Source: Flavobacteriales bacterium (GTDB taxonomy: Bacteria; Bacteroidota; Bacteroidia; Flavobacteriales_D; Sanyastnellaceae). Taken from it: a DNA stretch of 5,459 nt. Below are positions 1-5,391 of this stretch, piece after piece (the first letter of the stretch is position 1; every line of letters starts with the position of its first letter). The stretch spans positions 1-5,459 of the forward strand of contig JAIYCK010000363.1 in assembly GCA_027488055.1 (NCBI GenBank), in the 5' to 3' direction. Below the pieces are notes generated by a model. The model worked only from the letters and a program-made list of their open reading frames with translations, had not been told where the DNA came from and made no database searches. Position numbers and translations under genes: made by a program.

Positions 1-759
1 TAATCTTTCCTCAAATCGAATCTTCTCAAGCGCCAAATATTTATCGACCAATTCAAGCTCCGTCCGAAGGGTTCCGCTTCCCGGTTTCGAAGCTCCCATA
101 TTGCTCCTCAAGATCCCGCTCAACAAGGTGATGGCATGCTTGGCCTTGGCCGGATCTTCATCCACCAATGCGCGAATACCATTCAATGAATTGAATACAA
201 AATGTGGGTTCATTTGTGCGCGAAAACTCTTCAATTCCATTTCACGCTGAATAGCCTGAAGCTTCAAATTGTTAATCTCTTCTCGCTTCCAATTTTCAAA
301 AGTTTGAACAGCGAAATACAAAATATTCCAGATGAAGAAAAGCCATGCAAAATTGAATACATCTAAAATAAAATAAAGCTCCAATTCTCTCCCTAACATC
401 ATTGCATGCAAGACTTCGGCAAAAGGCCATCTACCCGCCGCGATATCCTCAAACACGTTATTGAAAAGAGTAAATAAACCACTTAGTAAAATGCTCGACA
501 ACAAAACTCGAGGGATGAGGGCAGGAATAGAAAAACGCTCCCAATTCAGCCGATGAATGAGAAGCCGATAGAAGTGTGTAAGTGATATCCCTAAAATGAA
601 AATAGCCACTGAAGCAAAAAAAGTATAGCTACTCAATTGCTCTTGGATGATCGCATTGATGATATTGCCCGTTACGAGCAAGCCCCATCCTCCGATTTGA
701 GCCAACCAATATATTTTTGTACGCTTGTTCAATTTGATAGTGCTTTTCAAAAGTAACAC
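1..759 (-). CDS. LytS/YehU-type sensor histidine kinase, partial (C-terminus beyond left edge)
   Basis: Membrane sensor kinase of the His_kinase (PF06580) family, which autophosphorylates on His and passes the phosphate to a LytTR-type response regulator. Reading leftward, four hydrophobic segments lie at roughly residues 17-38, 44-67, 79-103 and 129-154 (numbered from GTG at 759). A short coiled linker follows, then the family's hallmark FRAQMNPHFVFNSLN, with His186 as the likely phosphoacceptor, and the conserved ELELVDKYLALEKIRFEERL stretch at the window edge. The HATPase_c domain must lie to the left, and a response regulator gene is usual next to such kinases (inference). The frame is open from a stop at 784-786 but has no ATG in the N-terminal part. 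Possible starts are TTG at 780, GTG at 759, TTG at 750 or TTG at 732. The 732 start gives NKRTKIYW right after the initiator, typical of family N-termini. The 759 start has a weak GAAG upstream. The family call is firm; the start is not. Confidence 0.9.
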   Translation of the reverse strand, partial: MLLLKSTIKLNKRTKIYWLAQIGGWGLLVTGNIINAIIQEQLSSYTFFASVAIFILGISLTHFYRLLIHRLNWERFSIPALIPRVLLSSILLSGLFTLFNNVFEDIAAGRWPFAEVLHAMMLGRELELYFILDVFNFAWLFFIWNILYFAVQTFENWKREEINNLKLQAIQREMELKSFRAQMNPHFVFNSLNGIRALVDEDPAKAKHAITLLSGILRSNMGASKPGSGTLRTELELVDKYLALEKIRFEERL

Positions 760-806
760 AGCACGCTTCTTCGAGCGCAATCTCTACACCATCGGAAACA
801 GGGGTG

Positions 807-814
807 TATGTTTG
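807..814 (+). promoter_or_regulatory. Bacteroidota-type -7 box (TATGTTTG) for the ACP phosphodiesterase-like gene
   Basis: TATGTTTG matches TAnnTTTG fully and lies 25 bases before the ATG at 840, so transcription would begin near 821 with a leader of about 20 bases. No convincing -33 TTG is seen upstream. It is back to back with the minus-strand box at 816-823. Confidence 0.5.
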
Positions 815-815
815 G

Positions 816-823
816 CAAATTTA
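816..823 (-). promoter_or_regulatory. Bacteroidota-type -7 box (TAAATTTG) for the histidine kinase gene
   Basis: On the minus strand this reads TAAATTTG, a full match to the Bacteroidota TAnnTTTG -7 consensus. Transcription would begin near 809, giving a leader of about 50 bases to GTG 759 or about 77 to TTG 732. I see no clear TTG -33 element at the usual distance. It lies one base from the opposite-facing box at 807-814. Confidence 0.5.
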
Positions 824-839
824 GCCTACCATTGTAACC

Positions 840-1469
840 ATGAATTATCTGGCGCATGCTTTTCTTGGAAGCCATTCCGAAGCAGAATTGGTAGGTCAAT
901 TGATTGCCGATGAAATCAAAGGAAGGCAATTTGAGCGCTATCCAAGAGATTTGGCGATTGGTATCCAAATGCACCGATGGATCGATCAAACTACTGATGA
1001 ATCGCTGCACCTGTCAACCATCAAGCAAACGTTGCGCCCTGTCACCGGTAAATTTACCGGCATTGCGTTAGATGTCATCATGGATCACTTCTTAAGTATT
1101 CATTGGCATCGATACCATCCCCTTCCGCTATCCGAGTTCATTTCACATGTCTATACTACCTTGCTTAAGCACCGCGCTCATTGGACTCCCATGGGCACCT
1201 ACCGATTGGAAAAAATGATCGAACAAAACTGGCTTGAGCGATATCGGACACTTGAGGGTATTGAACTGACAATGAGGCAAATGACAATCCGCAAACCCAT
1301 ACTCAAACCCCTCCTTGAAACACAACAACTGATTGAAAATCATCGAATTGAACTCGATCAAGCCTTTCACTTGTTAATTCACGATTTAATTGTTGGTTAT
1401 AAAAGCAAAATCAATACTTTTGCAACCTTGCCGCCCGAATCGATGTATAAGGACGGCCAAGCTAAATGA
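840..1469 (+). CDS. Acyl carrier protein phosphodiesterase-like protein (AcpH/DUF479 family)
   Basis: Cytoplasmic protein of 209 residues belonging to the ACP phosphodiesterase family (PF04336). Characterised members such as E. coli AcpH remove the 4'-phosphopantetheine group from holo-ACP. The N-terminal signature MNYLAHAFL is followed by VGQLIADEIKG (residues 18-28), IGIQMHRWIDQTTD (40-53) and GKFTGIALDVIMDHFLSIHW (70-89). These hold the conserved His, Asp and Asp-His positions expected of this metal-dependent, HD-like fold (His6, Asp24, His45, Asp49, Asp78, Asp82, His83). Length is close to the usual 190-200 residues. The ATG at 840 is chosen because translation there begins exactly at the family N-terminus and it sits behind a good -7 box; no Shine-Dalgarno site is evident. 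The next gene begins 36 bases downstream on the same strand. No acpP or fatty-acid gene is visible nearby, so the substrate in this organism is inferred from the family only. Confidence 0.88.
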   Translation: MNYLAHAFLGSHSEAELVGQLIADEIKGRQFERYPRDLAIGIQMHRWIDQTTDESLHLSTIKQTLRPVTGKFTGIALDVIMDHFLSIHWHRYHPLPLSEFISHVYTTLLKHRAHWTPMGTYRLEKMIEQNWLERYRTLEGIELTMRQMTIRKPILKPLLETQQLIENHRIELDQAFHLLIHDLIVGYKSKINTFATLPPESMYKDGQAK

Positions 1470-1505
1470 CCTTGTGCAAAATTAAATAATACTACCACCT
1501 TACCT

Positions 1506-2288
1506 ATGAAGTTATTCTTGACTGTAGCGATTCTAATGGTTTCCATGGGACTTACTGCAGGCAATATCGTCTTAGAAGGGCGTTACCAACAACGTAACAT
1601 CTTCGTAATCAACGGTGCCTCGCCGGATGGCGTAGGTTTTTGCACGTATGAAGTCACTGTGAATGGTTTAATCACGACCGATGAAATCAACTCCCAAGCA
1701 TTTGAAATTGATCTTGCTATTTATTCTTTCAAACTGGGTGACCCGTTGACCATTATTATTAAACACAAAGATGGTTGTTTGCCCAAAGTATTAAATCCAG
1801 GAGCACTTGAGCCAGCCCCTACGTTTGATTGTTCAAAAATCGATTGTTCAACCACTGGTGCATTGAGTTGGGAAACCTCGAATGAAATGGGGAAGTTACC
1901 CTTCGTAATCCAACAATTCAAATGGAACAAATGGGTCAATATCGGTGAGGTTATGGGCAATGGCTCATCTGGCAAGAACCAGTACAAATTCCAAGTGCCC
2001 CTCACCTCAGGCAAAAACAAGTTCCGAGTAGTTCAAAAAAGTTATGAAGGTGAATTACGCAAAAGTCAAACATGCGAAGTGCTTAGCACCTCCGCACCTA
2101 TAGAAAAAACCTACGACCGCAAAACCAAATTAATTACTTTCACCGCTGAGACAGCCTTTGAGCTTTACAACGTCTATGGACAAATCGTAAAGCGCGGCTT
2201 TGGCTTAACCATTGACTGCACGTCTTTGCCCAAAGGTGAATATTATTTAAGCTACGACAGCAAGACAGAAAAAATACTACGCAAGTAG
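1506..2288 (+). CDS. Secreted protein with T9SS type A-like C-terminal sorting domain, function unknown
   Basis: Protein of 260 residues. Residues 1-19 form a Sec signal peptide: Lys2, a hydrophobic core, then LTAGN, with cleavage likely near 18-19 and no lipobox Cys. The mature part looks beta-rich, with a middle section (about 116-182) of alternating hydrophobic strands resembling an Ig/fibronectin-like fold, which I cannot name securely. The last 57 residues resemble a T9SS type A sorting domain: YNVYGQIVKRG (221-231), then IDCTSLPKGEYYLSY (236-250), ending in basic KILRK. This predicts export through the outer membrane to the surface or medium. Six cysteines (46, 91, 109, 114, 190, 238) all lie after the signal peptide and could form disulfides; Cys238 sits inside the sorting domain. 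The gene follows the ACP phosphodiesterase-like gene by 36 bases with no evident promoter between, so co-transcription is possible though no functional link is apparent. Confidence 0.8.
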   Translation: MKLFLTVAILMVSMGLTAGNIVLEGRYQQRNIFVINGASPDGVGFCTYEVTVNGLITTDEINSQAFEIDLAIYSFKLGDPLTIIIKHKDGCLPKVLNPGALEPAPTFDCSKIDCSTTGALSWETSNEMGKLPFVIQQFKWNKWVNIGEVMGNGSSGKNQYKFQVPLTSGKNKFRVVQKSYEGELRKSQTCEVLSTSAPIEKTYDRKTKLITFTAETAFELYNVYGQIVKRGFGLTIDCTSLPKGEYYLSYDSKTEKILRK

Positions 2289-2294
2289 TTTTTT
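2276..2294 (+). terminator. Weak hairpin plus T-run overlapping the stop codon
   Basis: ACTAC (2276-2280) pairs with GTAGT (2285-2289) around a GCAA tetraloop, followed by further T residues to 2294. The stop codon TAG (2286-2288) lies in the 3' arm. The stem is only 5 bp, so it is at best a weak terminator upstream of the stronger one at 2325-2350. Confidence 0.35.
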
Positions 2295-2324
2295 ATAACC
2301 AACCAATAATCCGCTTACCAATTG

Positions 2325-2350
2325 ACTCCATCCATGTGATGGAGTTTTTT
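2325..2350 (+). terminator. Intrinsic terminator after the secreted protein gene
   Basis: ACTCCATC (2325-2332) pairs perfectly with GATGGAGT (2338-2345) across the 5-base loop CATGT, with six T residues at 2345-2350. It lies 36 bases past the stop codon at 2288 and would end the 840-2288 transcript. Confidence 0.8.
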
Positions 2351-2500
2351 GTGGGAAATACACTGCCACAAAGCAGCTGCCATCAAAAAACGAATGAGTA
2401 GGCATATTGAACACAATTCTTATCAATGCCAAGAAACAAACCCTTTACAATTTAAGCTTGGTACAACACTGTTGGCATCTGCATCAAAAACTAACTAGGG
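2351..2500. other. Convergent intergenic spacer with no convincing gene
   Basis: Between the rightward and leftward terminators lie 150 bases in which I see no conserved motif, tRNA-like fold or repeat. The only reading frame of note is a 34-codon ORF from ATG 2394 to a stop at 2496-2498 on the plus strand. It has no ribosome binding site, no promoter and no recognisable sequence, and is probably spurious. Confidence 0.5.
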
Positions 2501-2529
2501 CAAAAAAAAACCGCTCACGTTGAGCGGTT
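2501..2529 (-). terminator. Intrinsic terminator after the DUF4389 gene
   Basis: On the minus strand a perfect stem, AACCGCTCA pairing with TGAGCGGTT around a 3-base loop (plus coordinates 2509-2529), runs directly into nine T residues (A-run at 2502-2510 on plus). It begins 18 bases past the stop codon at 2548-2550. GC-rich stem plus long U-tract makes this a textbook rho-independent terminator. Confidence 0.9.
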
Positions 2530-2547
2530 CATTTGACAACGAATCAA

Positions 2548-3165
2548 TTATATCTTTTTATGCGAAAAGTCGCTGTCGTTGGTCTCCGAAAGTGAAAATG
2601 GAGGATACTCGTCTGTAAGGTTATAGAAATAAGCACCCACCTTTGTGTTCCAGCGAATAACGCCAACCATAAAGTCATGCATTCCTTTAGGATATTTTCC
2701 CGTAAAAAGAACTATCCAAAAGGCCAAAAATCTAACAAATGCAGCAGCAATCATCAGGAACAAAAGACAAAATCCATGCGGAATCAATACATAGATAAAG
2801 CCAAAGAATAACCTAGCCAATAATAAACCCCTACTGTATGAATCCTGACGCACGATCTCCAATTGCGTTTCCGTGTCTTGTCCACTGATCCCAATTGCTG
2901 GGTAACCATCACTCAGGTTATTGAGGCGAGCATTGAGCCGCACCTGCCAAGCAAAAAAGCCAAACATAAAATTCCACATACCAACTGGATATTTACCTGT
3001 AAAAAGAATCGCCCAAAAAGCAATGAAATTGACGAATAAGACCCCAATAGCCACAAAAAAAAAAAAAAAAAAATGGGGTAGGATGATGTAAAAAATACCC
3101 AAAAAAGTTCGAAGTAAAAGTTGTCCGCGGGAATAGGTTTCCGCATGACGAATTGTAAGTCTCAT
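2548..3165 (-). CDS. Membrane protein with two tandem DUF4389 domains
   Basis: Protein of 205 residues from ATG 3165. It consists of two copies of a DUF4389 (PF14333)-like module, at about residues 11-90 and 110-189. Each has a hydrophobic stretch (about 17-56 and 116-154) that probably forms two membrane passes, then LFTGKYPxGM, an amphipathic FMxG...W section, and a NLxDxYP ending. Function of the domain is unknown. ATG 3165 is preferred over an in-frame TTG at 3192 because it starts directly before the first module and leaves a 30-base leader behind a TAGATTTG promoter box. The upstream region is A/T rich with no Shine-Dalgarno site. Residues 32-37 are six consecutive Phe encoded by a homopolymeric tract (see 3055-3073). 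The gene is monocistronic, with its own terminator, and is transcribed divergently from the isoaspartyl peptidase gene; I see no functional link between the two. Confidence 0.85.
   Translation of the reverse strand: MRLTIRHAETYSRGQLLLRTFLGIFYIILPHFFFFFFVAIGVLFVNFIAFWAILFTGKYPVGMWNFMFGFFAWQVRLNARLNNLSDGYPAIGISGQDTETQLEIVRQDSYSRGLLLARLFFGFIYVLIPHGFCLLFLMIAAAFVRFLAFWIVLFTGKYPKGMHDFMVGVIRWNTKVGAYFYNLTDEYPPFSLSETNDSDFSHKKI
2596..3135 (-). repeat. Internal duplication: two DUF4389 modules within one gene
   Basis: Residues 11-90 and 110-189 align without a gap at a fixed offset of 99. By hand count about 40 of 80 positions are identical, including the blocks YSRG, FTGKYP and the NLxDxYP end. This is an old duplication at protein level rather than a recent DNA repeat. 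The C-terminal module is closer to what I recall of the DUF4389 consensus. Confidence 0.8.
3055..3073. repeat. 19-base A/T homopolymer inside the DUF4389 coding sequence
   Basis: Nineteen consecutive A on plus (T in the coding strand) encode the last base of a His codon and six Phe codons (residues 32-37). At this length the frame agrees with the gap-free alignment to the second module, so the tract is in its open state. Loss of one base would shift the frame to a stop near 2913, and gain of one would give a stop near 2993. Confidence 0.95.
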
Positions 3166-3200
3166 AATAATACGTTTTTTAAGGTTTAACAAAAAGGAAC

Positions 3201-3208
3201 AACCAAAT
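3201..3208 (-). promoter_or_regulatory. Bacteroidota-type -7 box (TAGATTTG) for the DUF4389 gene
   Basis: On the minus strand TAGATTTG fully matches TAnnTTTG. It predicts a transcript start near 3195 and a leader of about 30 bases to the ATG at 3165. No clear -33 element is visible. Confidence 0.5.
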
Positions 3209-3260
3209 CTAACCCATTTTTATAGACTTCTGACATCCATCGAAGTCGGTCTTGCAAGCG

Positions 3261-3268
3261 TATCTTCG
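3261..3268 (+). promoter_or_regulatory. Possible -7 box (TATCTTCG) for the isoaspartyl peptidase gene
   Basis: TATCTTCG matches TAnnTTTG at all but one fixed position and ends four bases before the ATG at 3273. The position implies a very short or leaderless transcript. No -33 TTG is found at the usual spacing, so support is moderate. Confidence 0.4.
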
Positions 3269-3272
3269 CCAC

Positions 3273-4196
3273 ATGAATCAGGCTCCCTTTTCGATTGCGA
3301 TACACGGCGGTGCGGGCACCATCCTGCGCACCAACATGACTCCAGAAAAAGAACATGCGTATAACTCGGCGTTGGATCAGGCATTGAAAGCCGGCATAGC
3401 AGTGCTGACAGAAGCGGGCACGGCCCTCGATGCAGTCACCGCAGCGGTCACTTCGCTTGAAAACTGCCCCTTGTTCAATGCTGGAAGAGGTAGTGTATTT
3501 ACCCACGATGGCAGTCATGAAATGGATGCTTCCATTATGACAGGGCACAACCTCGAATCTGGATCTGTGGCAGGTGTTACGGGTGTGCGAAACCCTGTAT
3601 TGCTCGCGCGAGCCGTGATGGAAAAAAGTGAACATGCTTTGTTAGCAAGCCGCGGTGCCGAAGCCTTTGCGCGTGCTATGCAGTTGCCATTTGAAGATAG
3701 TGCCTATTTTCACAACGATTTACGACACAGTCAATGGCAAGAAGCATTGCGCGATGACAAAATAGTTTTGGATCACACCGAGAAAAAATTCGGAACAGTC
3801 GGGGCGGTGGCCAGAGACATACACGGAAATTTAGCTGCCTCCACCAGCACCGGTGGCATGACCAATAAAAAGTGGGGACGCATTGGCGACTCACCCATTA
3901 TTGGCGCTGGCACCTATGCCAACAATGCTACGTGTGCCATTTCTTGCACTGGGCACGGCGAATACTTTATTCAATCGGTTGTCGCTTATGATATCTCTTG
4001 CCTGATGGAATACAAGGGGCTGACATTAGCCGATGCTTGTCACGAAGTAGTGAGGAAAAAATTAGTGCAACGTGGCGGTGAAGGTGGGCTAATTGCAGTG
4101 GATCATGCAGGAAACGTTTGTCTCCCTTTCAATAGTGAGGGAATGTATCGTGCATGGTATGAGGCTGGACAACAGCACGTCGCCATTTATCGTTAA
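3273..4196 (+). CDS. iaaA: Isoaspartyl peptidase / plant-type L-asparaginase (Ntn-hydrolase)
   Basis: Cytoplasmic Ntn-hydrolase of 307 residues, the usual length for the family (PF01112, EC 3.4.19.5 / 3.5.1.1). It cleaves beta-aspartyl (isoaspartyl) dipeptides and can hydrolyse L-asparagine. Landmarks in order: IHGGAGT (10-16); NAGRGSVF (69-76) and MDASIM (84-89) in the alpha subunit; the self-cleavage site FGTVGAVA with nucleophile Thr175; TSTGGMTNK (191-199) with Thr193; RIGDSPIIGAGTYA with Arg203 and Asp206; and TGHGE (226-230). These correspond to Thr179, Thr197, Arg207, Asp210, Thr230 and Gly231 of E. coli EcAIII at a constant offset of 4, so the enzyme should mature into alpha and beta subunits and be active. 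ATG 3273 is preferred over an in-frame TTG at 3252 because it lies just before the conserved N-terminus. No signal peptide is present. The convergent neighbour is cyanophycinase, whose product beta-Asp-Arg is a known substrate of this enzyme class. The symbol is by family equivalence. Confidence 0.93.
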   Translation: MNQAPFSIAIHGGAGTILRTNMTPEKEHAYNSALDQALKAGIAVLTEAGTALDAVTAAVTSLENCPLFNAGRGSVFTHDGSHEMDASIMTGHNLESGSVAGVTGVRNPVLLARAVMEKSEHALLASRGAEAFARAMQLPFEDSAYFHNDLRHSQWQEALRDDKIVLDHTEKKFGTVGAVARDIHGNLAASTSTGGMTNKKWGRIGDSPIIGAGTYANNATCAISCTGHGEYFIQSVVAYDISCLMEYKGLTLADACHEVVRKKLVQRGGEGGLIAVDHAGNVCLPFNSEGMYRAWYEAGQQHVAIYR

Positions 4197-4282
4197 TCAA
4201 ACACCGATAACAAACGACAACAATCAACAAAAAACGCATGTAACGCAATTGTCAGAAAGTCTTGAGGATTGATTTCAATTTG

Positions 4283-4300
4283 ATCTAGTCCACTCTAGAT
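4283..4300. terminator. Weak hairpin in the convergent gap, possible terminator
   Basis: ATCTAG (4283-4288) pairs with CTAGAT (4295-4300) around a 6-base loop, followed on plus by TTTCG. The stem is A/T rich and the U-tract short, so termination is uncertain. It is the best hairpin I find in the 110-base gap between the two convergent stop codons, which otherwise seems to lack a strong terminator. Confidence 0.25.
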
Positions 4301-4306
4301 TTCGCT

Positions 4307-5176
4307 CTACACCGATTGAGTCACTTCCATCTCAGCAATGAACTTGCGTTCCTTGACCAAATAACCGTTGCCCGCAACCAAAATATTCACACGAATATTC
4401 TCTATCGAAATAGGCGTACCCATACTTACATCTGTGATATTGGAATGAGAAATATCACGACCATCAATAATCACTACCGCGCCGCTTCCGATCACTTCCA
4501 AATGGTTGCCATTGGTGACTATGACACCAGTGTCCTCTCCCAATCCAATTCCCGTGCACGCAGGATTGCTAGCAACTGCCTGTGCCAAGCGATTGAAGCG
4601 TCCTCGCTTATCGAAATGTGAATCGATGATCACATCGGGCATAAAGGCCAGACCCGTAGTGATCTTGACTTCGCCTTTCAAGTGTGCCAAATCGCTTTTA
4701 CCCTGATAAATCATGGTGTTGCTCATAGCCATGGCTCCTGCTGAAGTACCTGCGATCACCAAACCTTCTTCCATATATCCTTTGTGCAGAATATCGAGAA
4801 ATCCAGTTCCTCCAAAAATAGTGGTCAAGCGCAATTGATCGCCACCACTAAACATAATGCCATCGCACTTCGTAACTTTTTCAATGTAGTCTGCATTTCG
4901 CGCATCATCGCGGTTGCGAATATTGAGATGTTCTACATGGGTGCAGCCGATCTTGCCAAAGGCTTGGAGATAATTTTCACTCACTTCTTGCGGAATACTG
5001 CTCGCAGTGGTAATGATTACGATGTGACTATCTACTCCACCCATTTCTTGCACCACTCGCTTGAGAATGCCCAATTCAAAAAAATGAAGATTATTGACTT
5101 GTGCATAGTTGCCTTCGCTTTCTGTGCCTTTGTCTTCCGCCCCCCCGATTGAAATAAGCTTGCCTTTTGGTACCAT
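4307..5176 (-). CDS. cphB: Cyanophycinase, intracellular type (peptidase S51 family)
   Basis: Serine exopeptidase of 289 residues (EC 3.4.15.6) that degrades the storage polymer cyanophycin, multi-L-arginyl-poly-L-aspartate, to beta-Asp-Arg dipeptides. The N-terminus GKLISIGGAEDK starts the class I glutamine-amidotransferase-like fold. The FSGGDQLRL motif supplies Gln114, and the nucleophile elbow GTSAGA places Ser145. PDVIIDSHFDKRGRFNRL gives Asp185, His187, Arg193 and Arg196, and GIGLGEDTG gives Glu214. These match Gln101, Ser132, Asp172, His174, Arg180, Arg183 and Glu201 of Synechocystis CphB at a constant offset of 13, so the Ser-His-Glu triad and substrate pocket are intact. No signal peptide is present, unlike extracellular CphE enzymes, so it should act on internal stores. 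An AAGGA site lies 7 bases before the ATG, and a TACTTTTG promoter box is further upstream. It faces the isoaspartyl peptidase gene across a 110-base gap. Confidence 0.95.
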   Translation of the reverse strand: MVPKGKLISIGGAEDKGTESEGNYAQVNNLHFFELGILKRVVQEMGGVDSHIVIITTASSIPQEVSENYLQAFGKIGCTHVEHLNIRNRDDARNADYIEKVTKCDGIMFSGGDQLRLTTIFGGTGFLDILHKGYMEEGLVIAGTSAGAMAMSNTMIYQGKSDLAHLKGEVKITTGLAFMPDVIIDSHFDKRGRFNRLAQAVASNPACTGIGLGEDTGVIVTNGNHLEVIGSGAVVIIDGRDISHSNITDVSMGTPISIENIRVNILVAGNGYLVKERKFIAEMEVTQSV

Positions 5177-5199
5177 GTGGAGATCCTTGATTAGAAAGA

Positions 5200-5207
5200 C
5201 AAAAGTA
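5200..5207 (-). promoter_or_regulatory. Bacteroidota-type -7 box (TACTTTTG) for cyanophycinase
   Basis: On the minus strand TACTTTTG fully matches TAnnTTTG. It predicts a start near 5194 and a leader of about 18 bases carrying AAGGA before the ATG at 5176. The -33 element is not clear. Confidence 0.55.
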
Positions 5208-5339
5208 ATCCCACCACTTCGACATTGCCTTACTTTATTTCCACAAATAATTCAAGCATCTGCTCTCATCGAAGAAATTTACTAGGGATTCCGTTGATTT
5301 TTTTTTGAACAATGCCAAAAAAAATGCATATTCGCAAAC

Positions 5340-5362
5340 AAGGCCCTAAGATTTAGGGCCTT
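5340..5362. other. Perfect 10-bp inverted repeat with 3-base loop, role unknown
   Basis: AAGGCCCTAA (5340-5349) pairs with TTAGGGCCTT (5353-5362) around GAT. Neither strand has an adjacent T-run, so it is not a standard intrinsic terminator. It could be a terminator of unusual type, a regulator's binding site, or a 5'-leader structure of the possible gene at 5392. The remaining bases from 5208 to 5391 hold A- and T-runs but no gene I can support. Confidence 0.5.
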
Positions 5363-5391
5363 ATATCAAATTGAAGCTGGTTTGCCCCACT

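Noticed and set aside
1477..1484. TAATTTTG on the minus strand between the ACP phosphodiesterase-like gene and the secreted protein gene
   Set aside because: It matches the -7 consensus but would drive transcription antisense into the upstream gene with no ORF to serve. A chance match is likely in A/T-rich spacer DNA.
2394..2498. 34-codon plus-strand ORF in the convergent spacer
   Set aside because: No ribosome binding site, promoter or recognisable sequence, and it lies between two terminators. A length like this is expected by chance.
2913..3146. Minus-strand ORF of 77 codons overlapping the DUF4389 gene
   Set aside because: It is the shifted frame of the DUF4389 gene through the homopolymer. 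It matters only as the sequence that would be read if one base were lost from the tract.
3186..3635. Minus-strand ORF of 149 codons opposite the isoaspartyl peptidase gene
   Set aside because: It is antisense to a clearly conserved enzyme, has Cys/Arg-rich composition typical of shadow frames, and shows no family features.
4784..5152. Plus-strand ORF of 122 codons opposite cyanophycinase
   Set aside because: It lies wholly antisense to a gene with intact catalytic motifs and has no recognisable domain.
5298..5306. Run of nine T that could be a terminator tail
   Set aside because: No hairpin precedes it on either strand, so it is only an A/T-rich stretch.
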